DNA from: Gammaproteobacteria bacterium
GTDB lineage: Bacteria > Pseudomonadota > Gammaproteobacteria > JAJFKG01
Length of the DNA stretch: 64,000 nucleotides
Assembly (NCBI GenBank): GCA_021773335.1
Contig: JAJFKG010000049.1
Location: 1-64,000, forward strand
Reading direction: 5' to 3'
Under the pieces are notes generated by a model that ran no database searches, was not told where the DNA came from, and was given only the letters and a program-made list of their open reading frames with translations. Within the stretch, counting starts at the first letter, position 1. Every line of letters begins with the position of its first letter. The translations under genes and the position numbers were made by a program. Shown here piece after piece: positions 9,690 to 18,470 of this stretch.

Positions 9690-9877
9690 TGTAGGTTGAC
9701 GCTGAACGCAAGTGAAACCCAACAAATGACGTTGAATGCGAATCGCTTGTTAGGTTTCGCCGACTTGGTCTCGGGTGGATTTGATAAGCGGCCTGTCCCT
9801 AGAGGGGCGTAGCCACGCATCAAGGCTCTGACGAATCGACGCGTTGTATGCTCACGCAATGCGTCGATTCGTCAGAT
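9690..9877. repeat. Mixed repeat region between convergent genes
   Basis: Bases 9690-9765 resemble the widespread gammaproteobacterial repeat that begins gtaggttg and folds through gaaacccaaca/ttgttaggtttc. From 9779 a TTG-type unit follows (ttgataagcggcctgtccct... ...cgcatcaagg). It is interrupted by a separate exact 16-bp inverted repeat with arms 9827-9842 and 9861-9876 (tctgacgaatcgacgc). The loop cggcctgtccctagagggg reappears in the opposite direction near 21080-21098. Confidence 0.7.
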
Positions 9878-9900
9878 CAAGGCTACAACACTGTCCAGTA

Positions 9901-12852
9901 TTATAAACTAGAGCTTGAAGATAGTGATGGTGATATACTTACCTCGTCCCCGTTACTTTCGTTACTGCTATCGATTGAAGCAAAATCATAGCCAGCATCA
10001 TCTCCGGAACTGCCAGTCTTAGAACTATCAGTTTCAGAACTTGCAGCCTCACTTCTTGCTCTTCCAATAATACTAGCGCGCCCACCAGTAGCAGCTGCTG
10101 CTGCTTTAGTACTCTTCCTCCACTGCGACGAACTAGCCCCTGCTGCAGCACTTCCGGCGAACAAACCAGGCCCTTCCAAACCCAAGCCAGGTGGTACAGG
10201 AGGCGCAGGAGCAACCCCCAGGTCCGCAACCACAGCAGCTACATCAACGAATGAAGCCTCGGCCTGCTCATTAAATTGTTTCCAATCTTTATTCAACGTA
10301 GCTAATGTTCCATGTAATTCTCTCGCTATATTTTCATCGAGATGCCGTCTAACAGTGTGCCACTTACCAAGATCACTCGATTTCTTGGTACATGGTGTGC
10401 CTACTTCATTTTTATAGAGGTCGCGCACCTGTTGCCGCAATCCTGCAAAAGCTTTCACACATGCTAATGGATCTTTTAACTCTGACGTTAGGCTTAGTTG
10501 TGTTTTTATTCGTCCCACAAAGTTAGTTAATGCCTTTTTCATTGCTGCACTAGGGGCGCTTGCACCCTCTTGATCAATCCACCTTTCACACTGACGCAAA
10601 GCACTATACAAACGAGACAATATCACAGCTTGTTGCAAATTACGCAAATAGCTGTAGCCTTCAGCATAAAGTATCTTCCCATCAAGCAAATTAATAATAG
10701 TCTTCTTAAGACCCAAATTATCTTGCTTTAACAGGTTATTGACAACGGCGCGCAAGATACTAATATAGTATTTTTCTGCTGGGTCTTCTAATTTGGCTTT
10801 AGAAACAACGAGCTCTTTTAACAAAAGCGTAATCACTTCTAACAAAAACAGCATATCCAGCTTTAAATTGCCTTGATCGCTTAACCTTACCTGCAAGGCG
10901 GCAACCTCTACCTCTAGTATATCGGGGTTTGATAATGTTGTATGGCAATCACTCAATATCTGTTTAATTCCTGCGAGTTTTTCTTGACTGTCACGATCAC
11001 AGGCTGCATATTTTAACTTTTCAACAAAAAACTGTGCCCCTTCAGCAGCATTTAAAGCGCCATTTCTCGCCCTATCTTTTGCCTCAGTACTATCTGCTCT
11101 AGAAAAGGCTTCGAGTCGGCTTGCTAGTATAACCTCGATGCTGTTAAAAATACTCTTCACCCTTACATCCTGCTGACTGTTAATCTTAGCTCTTAAATCA
11201 TGAAGTTTTAACAATTGCTCTAATCGCTCCTGGTAGCCAGCTATCGCATCCACTTCTTTCCCACCAAAACCAATAGCACCACCTGAATTTTTCACTAGCT
11301 GTTGGCGCAGGTCTTCCAATTGTCGTGTCGGAGAATCATCACGACCTACAACCACATCAATTTTAGCTTGCAGTCTTTGGCAAGCCGCAATAAACGCTTG
11401 CGCTTCAGGATAATCTATCCCTTCACTACCAGAACTTGACGATGAGCTCGCCGCAGAACCACTTGTTTGCTGCGCTTCTTTAGCAAAGGATCTGAATCGC
11501 GCCTCGAGGTATTGATGTGCCAGCGTAAGGGCTGCAACTTCTTCCGGCATTCTTGACAACACCGCCTCAGGAAATTTACTCAAAACACTCCTAAACAAGG
11601 TCGTTCTAATTCCTGTAAGACGACTCTGCACTTCCCTAGCGTCGCTAGTCAATGCCAGGGAGTGCTCATCTACCATTAATGACTGTAATGACTTACGGGC
11701 TTGCTCAAGCGCATCGTCACTATCCGCCACATGCGCAGAAATACCCAAATACTTCCTTGCCGCGACACAATATTCACCTTTATCATCAAAAAATGAGACT
11801 TGATCACCCGATACTAGGCGCAAATGTTTTGATGTAAAGTTCTTTAACGGTGAACTTTCGCGTGGCTTAATGGCTATACCCAGCTTTAACAAAAGATCAA
11901 GAATTAAAAAGATTTTGCCGCTGTCGCTATTGACAAACTGAGTTAGCTCAAACATCACCCTCTTATAACAATCACTTTCTGGGTTGTTAACTTCGTCAAC
12001 GGATCCATCATAGGGCACCACAAAATCAAACTGATAACTGGCATCTTCATACGTGGAAATAAAGCTAAAAACAACCTGTTCCTCTTCAACTCGACGCTGG
12101 ATTTTTTTCTCAGTAGGAGAATACTCAGCAATATTTTTTTCAGGTTGTTGCGAAGAACTCGCTGGGGCAATATCGGAGTTAGTCGCACCGCTTACATCAC
12201 ACTCTGAACGCTCTGGATGACGTTCCAATATGTCGGCAATCGCTTTCCAGTCCTTACGCACACCTCCTTGAGCACATAATTCACGTGAAAGAGGGATGCC
12301 TACGTCTGAAAAAAAACGATTATCAAGATCACCAAATGCCTTATCAGTCGCGACACCAATCACAACCCCTTGAGATTGCAATGCTTGAATCGCAGGAATG
12401 GTTACTTCACTTCTAATCCAACGGCCATTTGCATCTTTCAGCGTTGAATCAATATCAAAGATGGCGAAGGCTGGTTGTTGATAAGCACCCACGCTTTCAG
12501 ATACTGTGGAAGAGCCTGCTGTGCTGCTGGAGCTACTACTGCTAGAACTACTAGCAGCGTCTGCAGCAACATGAGTAGATGACACAAGATTTTGTCCTAG
12601 TAATGCTTTCAACGTCGCTAAATCGGTAGATTCAGCCAAGCTTGAACTTGAGCTGCTGCCACTTCGTGAACGTGAAAACAAACCGCTCAAACGAGAACTA
12701 GATGAAGATCCCTGCCTACGGCTCCGACCTCCGATTGAAAATCGCGACTTACTTTTTGTCTTGCCTTTATCTGCTGATACTGCGTCGTTAGCATCAGCAG
12801 CTAATTGCTTTTGCGTTTTGTCGCCCGCTTTCTTAGGTGTTGTTGCCATCAT
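9901..12852 (-). CDS. Large poly-serine protein with HAD-type phosphatase domain
   Basis: The start is set at 12852 (or 12849) because GGGGAGAAA lies just upstream, giving about 983 residues. Residues 1-125 are Lys/Arg/Ser-rich with several serine runs, the longest being ten. The HAD motifs are visible: FDIDST (Asp133, Asp135), VATD (Thr169), and FFDDKGEY near 355-362. The middle (about 470-850) is helical and Leu/Lys/Glu-rich. The C-terminus is again disordered and Ser-rich. No signal peptide or membrane segment is seen. The serine runs use mixed AGC/AGT/TCT codons. I do not recognise the family. A host-directed effector is possible but not shown. Confidence 0.75.
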   Translation of the reverse strand: MMATTPKKAGDKTQKQLAADANDAVSADKGKTKSKSRFSIGGRSRRQGSSSSSRLSGLFSRSRSGSSSSSSLAESTDLATLKALLGQNLVSSTHVAADAASSSSSSSSSSTAGSSTVSESVGAYQQPAFAIFDIDSTLKDANGRWIRSEVTIPAIQALQSQGVVIGVATDKAFGDLDNRFFSDVGIPLSRELCAQGGVRKDWKAIADILERHPERSECDVSGATNSDIAPASSSQQPEKNIAEYSPTEKKIQRRVEEEQVVFSFISTYEDASYQFDFVVPYDGSVDEVNNPESDCYKRVMFELTQFVNSDSGKIFLILDLLLKLGIAIKPRESSPLKNFTSKHLRLVSGDQVSFFDDKGEYCVAARKYLGISAHVADSDDALEQARKSLQSLMVDEHSLALTSDAREVQSRLTGIRTTLFRSVLSKFPEAVLSRMPEEVAALTLAHQYLEARFRSFAKEAQQTSGSAASSSSSSGSEGIDYPEAQAFIAACQRLQAKIDVVVGRDDSPTRQLEDLRQQLVKNSGGAIGFGGKEVDAIAGYQERLEQLLKLHDLRAKINSQQDVRVKSIFNSIEVILASRLEAFSRADSTEAKDRARNGALNAAEGAQFFVEKLKYAACDRDSQEKLAGIKQILSDCHTTLSNPDILEVEVAALQVRLSDQGNLKLDMLFLLEVITLLLKELVVSKAKLEDPAEKYYISILRAVVNNLLKQDNLGLKKTIINLLDGKILYAEGYSYLRNLQQAVILSRLYSALRQCERWIDQEGASAPSAAMKKALTNFVGRIKTQLSLTSELKDPLACVKAFAGLRQQVRDLYKNEVGTPCTKKSSDLGKWHTVRRHLDENIARELHGTLATLNKDWKQFNEQAEASFVDVAAVVADLGVAPAPPVPPGLGLEGPGLFAGSAAAGASSSQWRKSTKAAAAATGGRASIIGRARSEAASSETDSSKTGSSGDDAGYDFASIDSSNESNGDEVSISPSLSSSSSL

Positions 12853-13153
12853 TTTCTCCCCAAAAAAATAGCCTCTACTTTCAGTAGAGATAAGTAAAAG
12901 GTAAGGATAATTTTTGATCCCCGCACAACTATATAGTCGTTTTTGCCTCGACCTTGAGGAGATAGTGCCAATCCGGTGGTGAAACAACAAAGATAGTCAA
13001 GACTTACGCAAAGCACCAATATTAAGCTTGCGCGCACGCCTTAGTAATTAATTATGAATTGAGCGTATTATGCACAATTCAATACAATTTGTCCAGCGAT
13101 AATTGGATTCACAGCAAGAAACTGACTCGCAGCCAAAAAATTATTTTTGTATT

Positions 13154-13756
13154 TCAAGCAGATAATTTGCGGAAAACCAAAACCATATTATTAGCCGGCA
13201 TCTCGTGCTGAGCCAATAAAGCTAAGCCATGCTGCTTTGCCAAACGTTGCATATCGACAATATCGCGCAAGCCCATATGCGCATATTGTTGTTTTAAATG
13301 GGCATCAAAGGCTTGATTGCTCGGGCTCGTGTATTGTCCATCACGATTAAAGGGGCCATAGATAACGAAGAAACCAGATACATTCAGGTGTCGTACGATA
13401 CCAGCAACCATCAATTCCACTTCAGGCCACGCCATAATATGCGCGGTATTAGCGGTATAGATTATATCGTAGCGTTCATCGGCCCAGTACTCATTATGGT
13501 TAACATCCAACACCAAAGGCGGCAACACATTATCGTGCTCGGCTGCCGCTATCCACGCATTGATCCCGGCATGGTGTTCCGGCAAATCGCTGGTTTGCCA
13601 ACTCACCGTTGGCAATGCATTGGCAAAATATAAGGCGTGCTGGCCAGTACCACTGCCAATTTCTAAGACACTCATGCCATCAGTCACATAGCGCTGCAAC
13701 ACCGCCAAAATTGCTTGCTGATTATTTTGCGCTGCTTGTGAAAAAGGTTTATCCAT
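13154..13756 (-). CDS. DUF938 family SAM-dependent methyltransferase
   Basis: A 200-residue class I methyltransferase-like protein. Motif I is VLEIGSGTGQHALYFA (about 31-46). PFSQAAQNN near the N-terminus, the TANTAHIM segment and FNRDGQYTSPSN are typical of the DUF938/METTL26 family. The substrate is unknown. The ATG at 13756 is preferred over the upstream TTG at 13762. It is a single gene between the poly-serine HAD gene and the second inverted-repeat/ATPase unit. Confidence 0.88.
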   Translation of the reverse strand: MDKPFSQAAQNNQQAILAVLQRYVTDGMSVLEIGSGTGQHALYFANALPTVSWQTSDLPEHHAGINAWIAAAEHDNVLPPLVLDVNHNEYWADERYDIIYTANTAHIMAWPEVELMVAGIVRHLNVSGFFVIYGPFNRDGQYTSPSNQAFDAHLKQQYAHMGLRDIVDMQRLAKQHGLALLAQHEMPANNMVLVFRKLSA

Positions 13757-13841
13757 AACCAAACCTAATTTGAGTTATTTCAGAAGAGCTTAATCATAGC
13801 ATAGAAAACATAAATTCATTGAAAATCAACACATTAAAAAG

Positions 13842-13919
13842 CCATTAGCTAATGTTACTAAGTATAATTAGTAATACCGCTTGATTTTACTAATTATACT
13901 TAGTAACATTAGCTAATGG
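13842..13919. repeat. Perfect 33-bp inverted repeat directly before a second ATPase gene
   Basis: Arms 13842-13874 and 13887-13919 are exact reverse complements (ccattagctaatgttac... against ...gtaacattagctaatgg) with a 12-nt loop. Each arm holds the smaller palindromes ATTAGCTAAT and TTACTAAG...TTAGTAA. The right arm covers a possible ATG (13916) and the TGGA that could serve the ATG at 13931, so a hairpin would hide the start region. The overall sequence differs from the 8095-8177 repeat, but AAGTATA and TATAATT-like words are shared. Confidence 0.95.
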
Positions 13920-13930
13920 AACAAACACTC

Positions 13931-15199
13931 ATGGAACAAAATCCACACTGGGAAGGTAAGCAATACGCTCAACCCTACGCTCGCCTACATGATGAACAAG
14001 CACTGGATGATTTACAGTTCGATGAAATCCAAATTGTTACCGGTATACGTCGTTGTGGTAAATCAACATTATTAAAACAACTTATCCAACACTTGTGTGA
14101 AAACCAAATATCTCGCTCCATTCTATACATTAATTTTGATGATCCTAACTATATAGAAGCATGCAACGATCCAAGCTCACTCTATGAAATCGTCACTACC
14201 GCTGAAAAAGTTACCCAACAACCGGTTGCCTACTTATTTCTTGATGAAGTACAAAACGTCATTGCTTGGGAAAAATATATAAAAAGTGCCTATGATAGCC
14301 AACGCTTCCAGAAAATAGTTATCACTGGTTCAAATGCCGATCTTCTAAATAGTGATTATGCCAGCTTACTCTCTGGACGTTATATCGAAACGCGAATATA
14401 CCCGCTTTGTTTTCGCGAATTACTCAATCAAAATGGCATCACAAATATGCTACAGCTCATCAAGCAAAAAGCAAAAGTATTAGCACTGTGTGATGACATG
14501 TTAAAGTTTGGCGGGTTTCCACGCATTCAACTGCTAGATGATTCAAACAAGCGACGCAAATTACTGCAAAGCTATTATGAAACGATTGTATTAAAAGATT
14601 GTATAGGCAATCACAATATACGTGACACGCGCACCTTACAGACTCTCGCTCATTACTTAATTAGTAATAATAGTACTACCTACTCTTATAATAGTCTTAG
14701 CAAAGCTATTGAGAGCAATGAAAACACGGTACAACAGTTCGTGCAAATCTTTAAGAATGCCTATTTTCTTGATGAAGTCTACCAATTTTCTTTCTCGCTA
14801 AAAAAGCAAGCTCGAGCCAAGAAAAAGACATACTGCATAGATAATGGATTAATCACTGCGACTAGTTTTAAATTTATGGATAACACGGCCAAATTATTTG
14901 AAAATCTAGTTTATACCGAGCTTAGTAAAATGTTTTCCGGAGCAGTGTATTTTCATAATGATAAGCATGAATGTGACTTTATCGTTCACCATGATGATTT
15001 TCAATGTGCCATCCAAGTTTGTTATCGACTCACCGCTGAAAATCAAGCAAGGGAATTAAATGGTCTACAATCAGCAATGTCGTTGCTATCAATCGCTAAG
15101 GGCATTGTCATCACTTATGACCAAGAAGAAACAATCGATGATAATATCCAAGCCCTACCTTTCTGGAAACTCTTTAGTACCCCCATCGCCCAGGCATAA
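13931..15199 (+). CDS. AAA ATPase with DUF4143 C-terminal domain
   Basis: 422 residues from the ATG at 13931; an in-frame ATG at 13916 lies within the inverted repeat. Walker A is GIRRCGKS at 38-45 and Walker B is AYLFLDEVQ, with Asp105 and Glu106. The C-terminal DUF4143 domain shows HECDFIV and AIQVCY, the place where related nuclease folds carry D...ExK. Here the E and K positions read Gln and Cys, so nuclease activity is doubtful. The gene is a lone cassette behind a perfect inverted repeat. Its 3' end overlaps the convergent permease gene by 85 bp. Members of this family are abundant, scattered and mostly of unknown function. Confidence 0.88.
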   Translation: MEQNPHWEGKQYAQPYARLHDEQALDDLQFDEIQIVTGIRRCGKSTLLKQLIQHLCENQISRSILYINFDDPNYIEACNDPSSLYEIVTTAEKVTQQPVAYLFLDEVQNVIAWEKYIKSAYDSQRFQKIVITGSNADLLNSDYASLLSGRYIETRIYPLCFRELLNQNGITNMLQLIKQKAKVLALCDDMLKFGGFPRIQLLDDSNKRRKLLQSYYETIVLKDCIGNHNIRDTRTLQTLAHYLISNNSTTYSYNSLSKAIESNENTVQQFVQIFKNAYFLDEVYQFSFSLKKQARAKKKTYCIDNGLITATSFKFMDNTAKLFENLVYTELSKMFSGAVYFHNDKHECDFIVHHDDFQCAIQVCYRLTAENQARELNGLQSAMSLLSIAKGIVITYDQEETIDDNIQALPFWKLFSTPIAQA

Positions 15200-16749
15200 G
15201 TCATTATCGCCACACTAATCACCAAGGTCATCGACGTCGCATCGTTTAGCAGCCCTAAACCACCGAAGGTCTTACTGCCATAATAAGAAATTAATACTAG
15301 AGCAGCAACATAAAACAAAAACCAAGCACCATTCATTACTTGCTGCAGCAATTCACGCAAACTACGACAATGCTGCGAACGATATTGGGCAAACAGATAA
15401 CATGCGATAGCTGGCATTAACAAAACCACAAAATCGCCGGTCAACGGCCACTTTGCCCAATAGAACAATAATGACAATAAAATAAAACTCAGTGGCGCAA
15501 TAATCGTTATCCCTGGAATATGTAACATATGTTTATAATCGCTACGGCGATAATAGCAAGCTGCAGCTGCGATGGGGCCGGCTGTATATGAAATCAAATA
15601 TATCACGGACAACAACCCTGCCAAGTGCCCCCAACCTTTAAACAAAAGTAAAAACACAAAACACACACCGAGATTAACTAACAAGGACCAACGTGCAACA
15701 TGGTACTTAGGATCTAAAAAAGTCATAAACTTCGGCATATAGCCTTGTTCGCCCATGCCGTACAAAATCCGTGCTGAACTCGTCATATACGTCATGCCAG
15801 CGGCACTGGGTGAAATAAACGCGCTACAGTAAATACACAGTAACAACAAGTTTAAGTTTAACGCAATCGCTAGTTGCGCAAAGGGCGACGCCAAGTGTAA
15901 ACCTTGCCAACCATGACTAAGCATATGCGAATCTACCGTACCAATAAAGACTACTTGTAAAGCTTCATACAATATTAAGCACACTACAATACCCACTGCG
16001 ATCGCAATCGCCACATTACGCCGTGGGTTACGTGTCTCTGCCGCCATCGTTGCTGGCGTTTGAAAACCATTAAACGCCATAACAATGCCACTGGCTGAAA
16101 TTGCGGTTAATGCTGCGCTCCAGTGAGGCGCGGTATGGTGAGCAATCACCGTGGTAAAATTGCCGGGATCAAAAGCATGTCTAAATAATAAAAATACGGT
16201 CATGACTGGGATGATGACTTTAATCGCTGTTAAAAAATTGGCAGCGCGGATCAACAAGCGCATACTGTAGTAATTCATCAATAAAAAGCCAACTAATAAC
16301 AGGGCTGCCGCAACAAGACCTATGATAGTTAAGTCACCTGTTGTTGAGTTGTATATGGGTGGTAACCAGCGCAAGTGCCATGTGCTTGTCCAATTACTAA
16401 AATATTGCAAAGAAGCTTCCGCTTCGATCGGAATGATCGCAACAATGCCTAACCAATTACACCATGCCAACATAAATCCTGCTAAGGGGCCGTGGGTATG
16501 GCCGATATAACGCGCCAAACCGCCGGCTTTGGGCATGGCGCTGCTGGCCTGCATAACACACAGCGCTACCAAAAAAACCACGGCACCACCGATCAACCAA
16601 GAATAGGTCGCCAAAGGACCAGCAATTTTTGCTGCATAATAGGCACCAAACAACCATCCCGAACCCAACATACATGAGATTGCCATCATTGTTAAACTGA
16701 ACCAGCCCATGCTACGTTTTAGTTTATAGCTTTGCGGTTGAGCTTTCAT
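15115..16749 (-). CDS. APC-family amino-acid permease
   Basis: A 544-residue inner-membrane transporter with about 12-13 hydrophobic segments. The first helix opens GWFSLTMMAISCMLGSGWLF, the substrate-binding unwound-helix region of the APC superfamily. A second conserved stretch, ASGIVMAFNGFQTPATMAAE, matches helix 6 of amino-acid permeases. The substrate is probably an amino acid or amine. The C-terminal 28 codons overlap the ATPase gene on the other strand. It lies downstream of the CitD/CitE-like operon on the same strand but is separated from it by a repeat cluster, so co-transcription is uncertain. Confidence 0.9.
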   Translation of the reverse strand: MKAQPQSYKLKRSMGWFSLTMMAISCMLGSGWLFGAYYAAKIAGPLATYSWLIGGAVVFLVALCVMQASSAMPKAGGLARYIGHTHGPLAGFMLAWCNWLGIVAIIPIEAEASLQYFSNWTSTWHLRWLPPIYNSTTGDLTIIGLVAAALLLVGFLLMNYYSMRLLIRAANFLTAIKVIIPVMTVFLLFRHAFDPGNFTTVIAHHTAPHWSAALTAISASGIVMAFNGFQTPATMAAETRNPRRNVAIAIAVGIVVCLILYEALQVVFIGTVDSHMLSHGWQGLHLASPFAQLAIALNLNLLLLCIYCSAFISPSAAGMTYMTSSARILYGMGEQGYMPKFMTFLDPKYHVARWSLLVNLGVCFVFLLLFKGWGHLAGLLSVIYLISYTAGPIAAAACYYRRSDYKHMLHIPGITIIAPLSFILLSLLFYWAKWPLTGDFVVLLMPAIACYLFAQYRSQHCRSLRELLQQVMNGAWFLFYVAALVLISYYGSKTFGGLGLLNDATSMTLVISVAIMTYAWAMGVLKSFQKGRAWILSSIVSSWS

Positions 16750-16767
16750 GGTTATCCCCTATTTTTT

Positions 16768-17030
16768 GTAGCCTACTGTCTTCTAGTCAAGCTCAGATGT
16801 AGCCCGGATAAGTTGCGCAGCAACGTCATCCGGGAACAGCAATCGCAAACACCCTCCCCGGATGACGCGCGTGCCGCGCTTATCCGGGCTACGGCTTACG
16901 TATGAACAAAATGCTAATGTAGCCTTGATAAGCCGCATCAAGGGCCTGTGTTGGCAAATGCTGCTCCTTGATGCGCGCTCACGCGCTTATCAAGGCTACA
17001 TCTGGGCTTGATGCAGAGACAGTAGGCTAC
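16768..17030. repeat. Composite REP-like repeat with inverted leaders
   Basis: The order is leader (16768-16798, tgtagcctactgtcttctag...), CGG-type unit (16799-16892), linker ggcttacgtatgaacaaaat, TTG-type unit (16919-16999) and an inverted leader (17000-17030). The inverted leader is read as the last codons and stop of citX. Confidence 0.88.
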
Positions 17031-17535
17031 ACATTGCCAAATACTCTTCATACTTTGCTCGCACATCTTCAATCTTATGTCGCCTACTGACAATACAATC
17101 TTGACAATCACGCCCACACAGCAAACAACGTCGCTTGGGTTCACCCAAATCTGTACGTGATATCGTCTCACCGTGCTTACTAAAACAATCCGCATCTAAC
17201 AAACGATAAATGGGGTTGCTACTTTCCAAATAAACGCAATGTCGTTTAGCCTCAGTCGCCGTAAGCTCGCATGACAAAAACCCATAATTATTGGCAATAT
17301 TACGCAATACCAATAATAAACGCGCATCACACTGCCGCTGTACCTCCTGCATAAAGCGATCAAACAGTTCATCAGCTGCTTGACTACGCTTGGGAAATCC
17401 CGGCACATTCAAAGAAACCACAATCAGACTGTCACCGATACCACCAGCATTGATTTCCGCTAAGCAACCACGCTTAAAACGATAATAATCATCTTTAGCA
17501 TTCAGCACCTGTTGTAATAAGTGTTTATTTTTCAT
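16996..17535 (-). CDS. citX: Apo-carrier-protein phosphoribosyl-dephospho-CoA transferase (CitX family)
   Basis: CitX transfers the 2'-(5''-phosphoribosyl)-3'-dephospho-CoA group onto the serine of the citrate-lyase acyl carrier protein. The family signatures are SLNVPGFPKRS near the N-terminus and the C-terminal Cys cluster CLLCGRDCQDC followed by SRRHKIEDV. The length of 179 residues is normal. The ATG at 17535 (GTG at 17538 also possible) overlaps the citG end by 11 bp, so translation is probably coupled. The last 12 residues (MCSLLSLHQAQM) and the stop come from the neighbouring repeat, so the original C-terminus has been replaced or extended. Confidence 0.9.
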   Translation of the reverse strand: MKNKHLLQQVLNAKDDYYRFKRGCLAEINAGGIGDSLIVVSLNVPGFPKRSQAADELFDRFMQEVQRQCDARLLLVLRNIANNYGFLSCELTATEAKRHCVYLESSNPIYRLLDADCFSKHGETISRTDLGEPKRRCLLCGRDCQDCIVSRRHKIEDVRAKYEEYLAMCSLLSLHQAQM

Positions 17536-18445
17536 CACTAATGCCCACCAAAAATAATAATGCTGCCGTTAAATCCCCCGCGGCTGCAGCGCTCCAACCG
17601 TTGTTCTGCATATACTGCTCAACCTCATCCACTGCAGATAAGTTTGATAGCACACCCCCTCCTTGCAAGGCAGCTTGTGCTACTCGCTTTAATTCTACCG
17701 CTTTAGCAAAGCCAGCTCGTTTAACAATATTGCTATCTTCGCAATAACATAAAAAGAAAAGGCGCAAATAACTTAAGCGTGTTTCAGCAGACAAGTTTGG
17801 GTGCGCTTGGTACCATGCATAAGCTTGTGCAAGTAGAGCAAAGCGATCGACCACCAAACCACGTATACCACGGCATTGGTAACGGTGACACGCCCATTCA
17901 CCATAGGTTTGTGAAATGCCACGCGGTGTTGTGGCCAATTCAATAGTAATCGTTGGCCCCGCCAACTCATAAGCAATTTCAAGCAATTTCTCAACACTCG
18001 ACCTAGCATCACTCTTCGTTCGCTTCTGTACGCCGCGCGCCAAACACAATAGACCAAAAATAAAATTAGCGCCTTTATGGGTATTAACGCCTTTAGTCGC
18101 AGAAAACATTGCTTGCTCAGATTGCACACCACGTTGTCGCCAGATATCGAATAACTCATCATTGCTTGCATTATTTGCATAACCCAACCTATAAGAATCG
18201 ACAAAAAAGTCACGCAGCGACTCGGCACTACGTGAGAGTAAAGCATAATTCATATCAGTATGCGTACCATTATCTTGCGGCCCTACCAAACCAAAGCGCG
18301 GCCACACACACGGTTCTTGCTGTAAAGCAAGAACCGCGTGGTCAGCAACATTGGTTGCGACTCGAGTCTTTTGTGTCTCACCCCTGGAGGGGAGGGGCGA
18401 GTCTATAGCGACGTTAGTCTGATTTGTATTAAGTAACAATGTCAT
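17525..18445 (-). CDS. citG: Triphosphoribosyl-dephospho-CoA synthase (CitG family)
   Basis: CitG makes the precursor of the carrier-protein prosthetic group from dephospho-CoA and ATP. Family motifs: RFGLVGPQDNGTHTDMNY (about 50-67) and TKGVNTHKGANFIFGLL (about 117-133), with a long helical remainder. It has 306 residues; CitG proteins are usually about 280-290. The extra is at the N-terminus, where residues 15-30 (DSPLPSRGETQKTR) are encoded across the DNA palindrome CCCCTCCAGGGG, possibly a repeat insertion. The Shine-Dalgarno AAGGAG supports the start. It is 25 bp after the ligase gene and overlaps citX. Confidence 0.9.
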   Translation of the reverse strand: MTLLLNTNQTNVAIDSPLPSRGETQKTRVATNVADHAVLALQQEPCVWPRFGLVGPQDNGTHTDMNYALLSRSAESLRDFFVDSYRLGYANNASNDELFDIWRQRGVQSEQAMFSATKGVNTHKGANFIFGLLCLARGVQKRTKSDARSSVEKLLEIAYELAGPTITIELATTPRGISQTYGEWACHRYQCRGIRGLVVDRFALLAQAYAWYQAHPNLSAETRLSYLRLFFLCYCEDSNIVKRAGFAKAVELKRVAQAALQGGGVLSNLSAVDEVEQYMQNNGWSAAAAGDLTAALLFLVGISDEK

Positions 18446-18470
18446 GCTGTTTCTCCTTAAACGTTAGCCA

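Noticed and set aside
12849-13037. 62-residue open frame upstream of the poly-serine gene
   Set aside because: No ribosome site, overlaps the leader of the larger gene, and no recognisable protein features.
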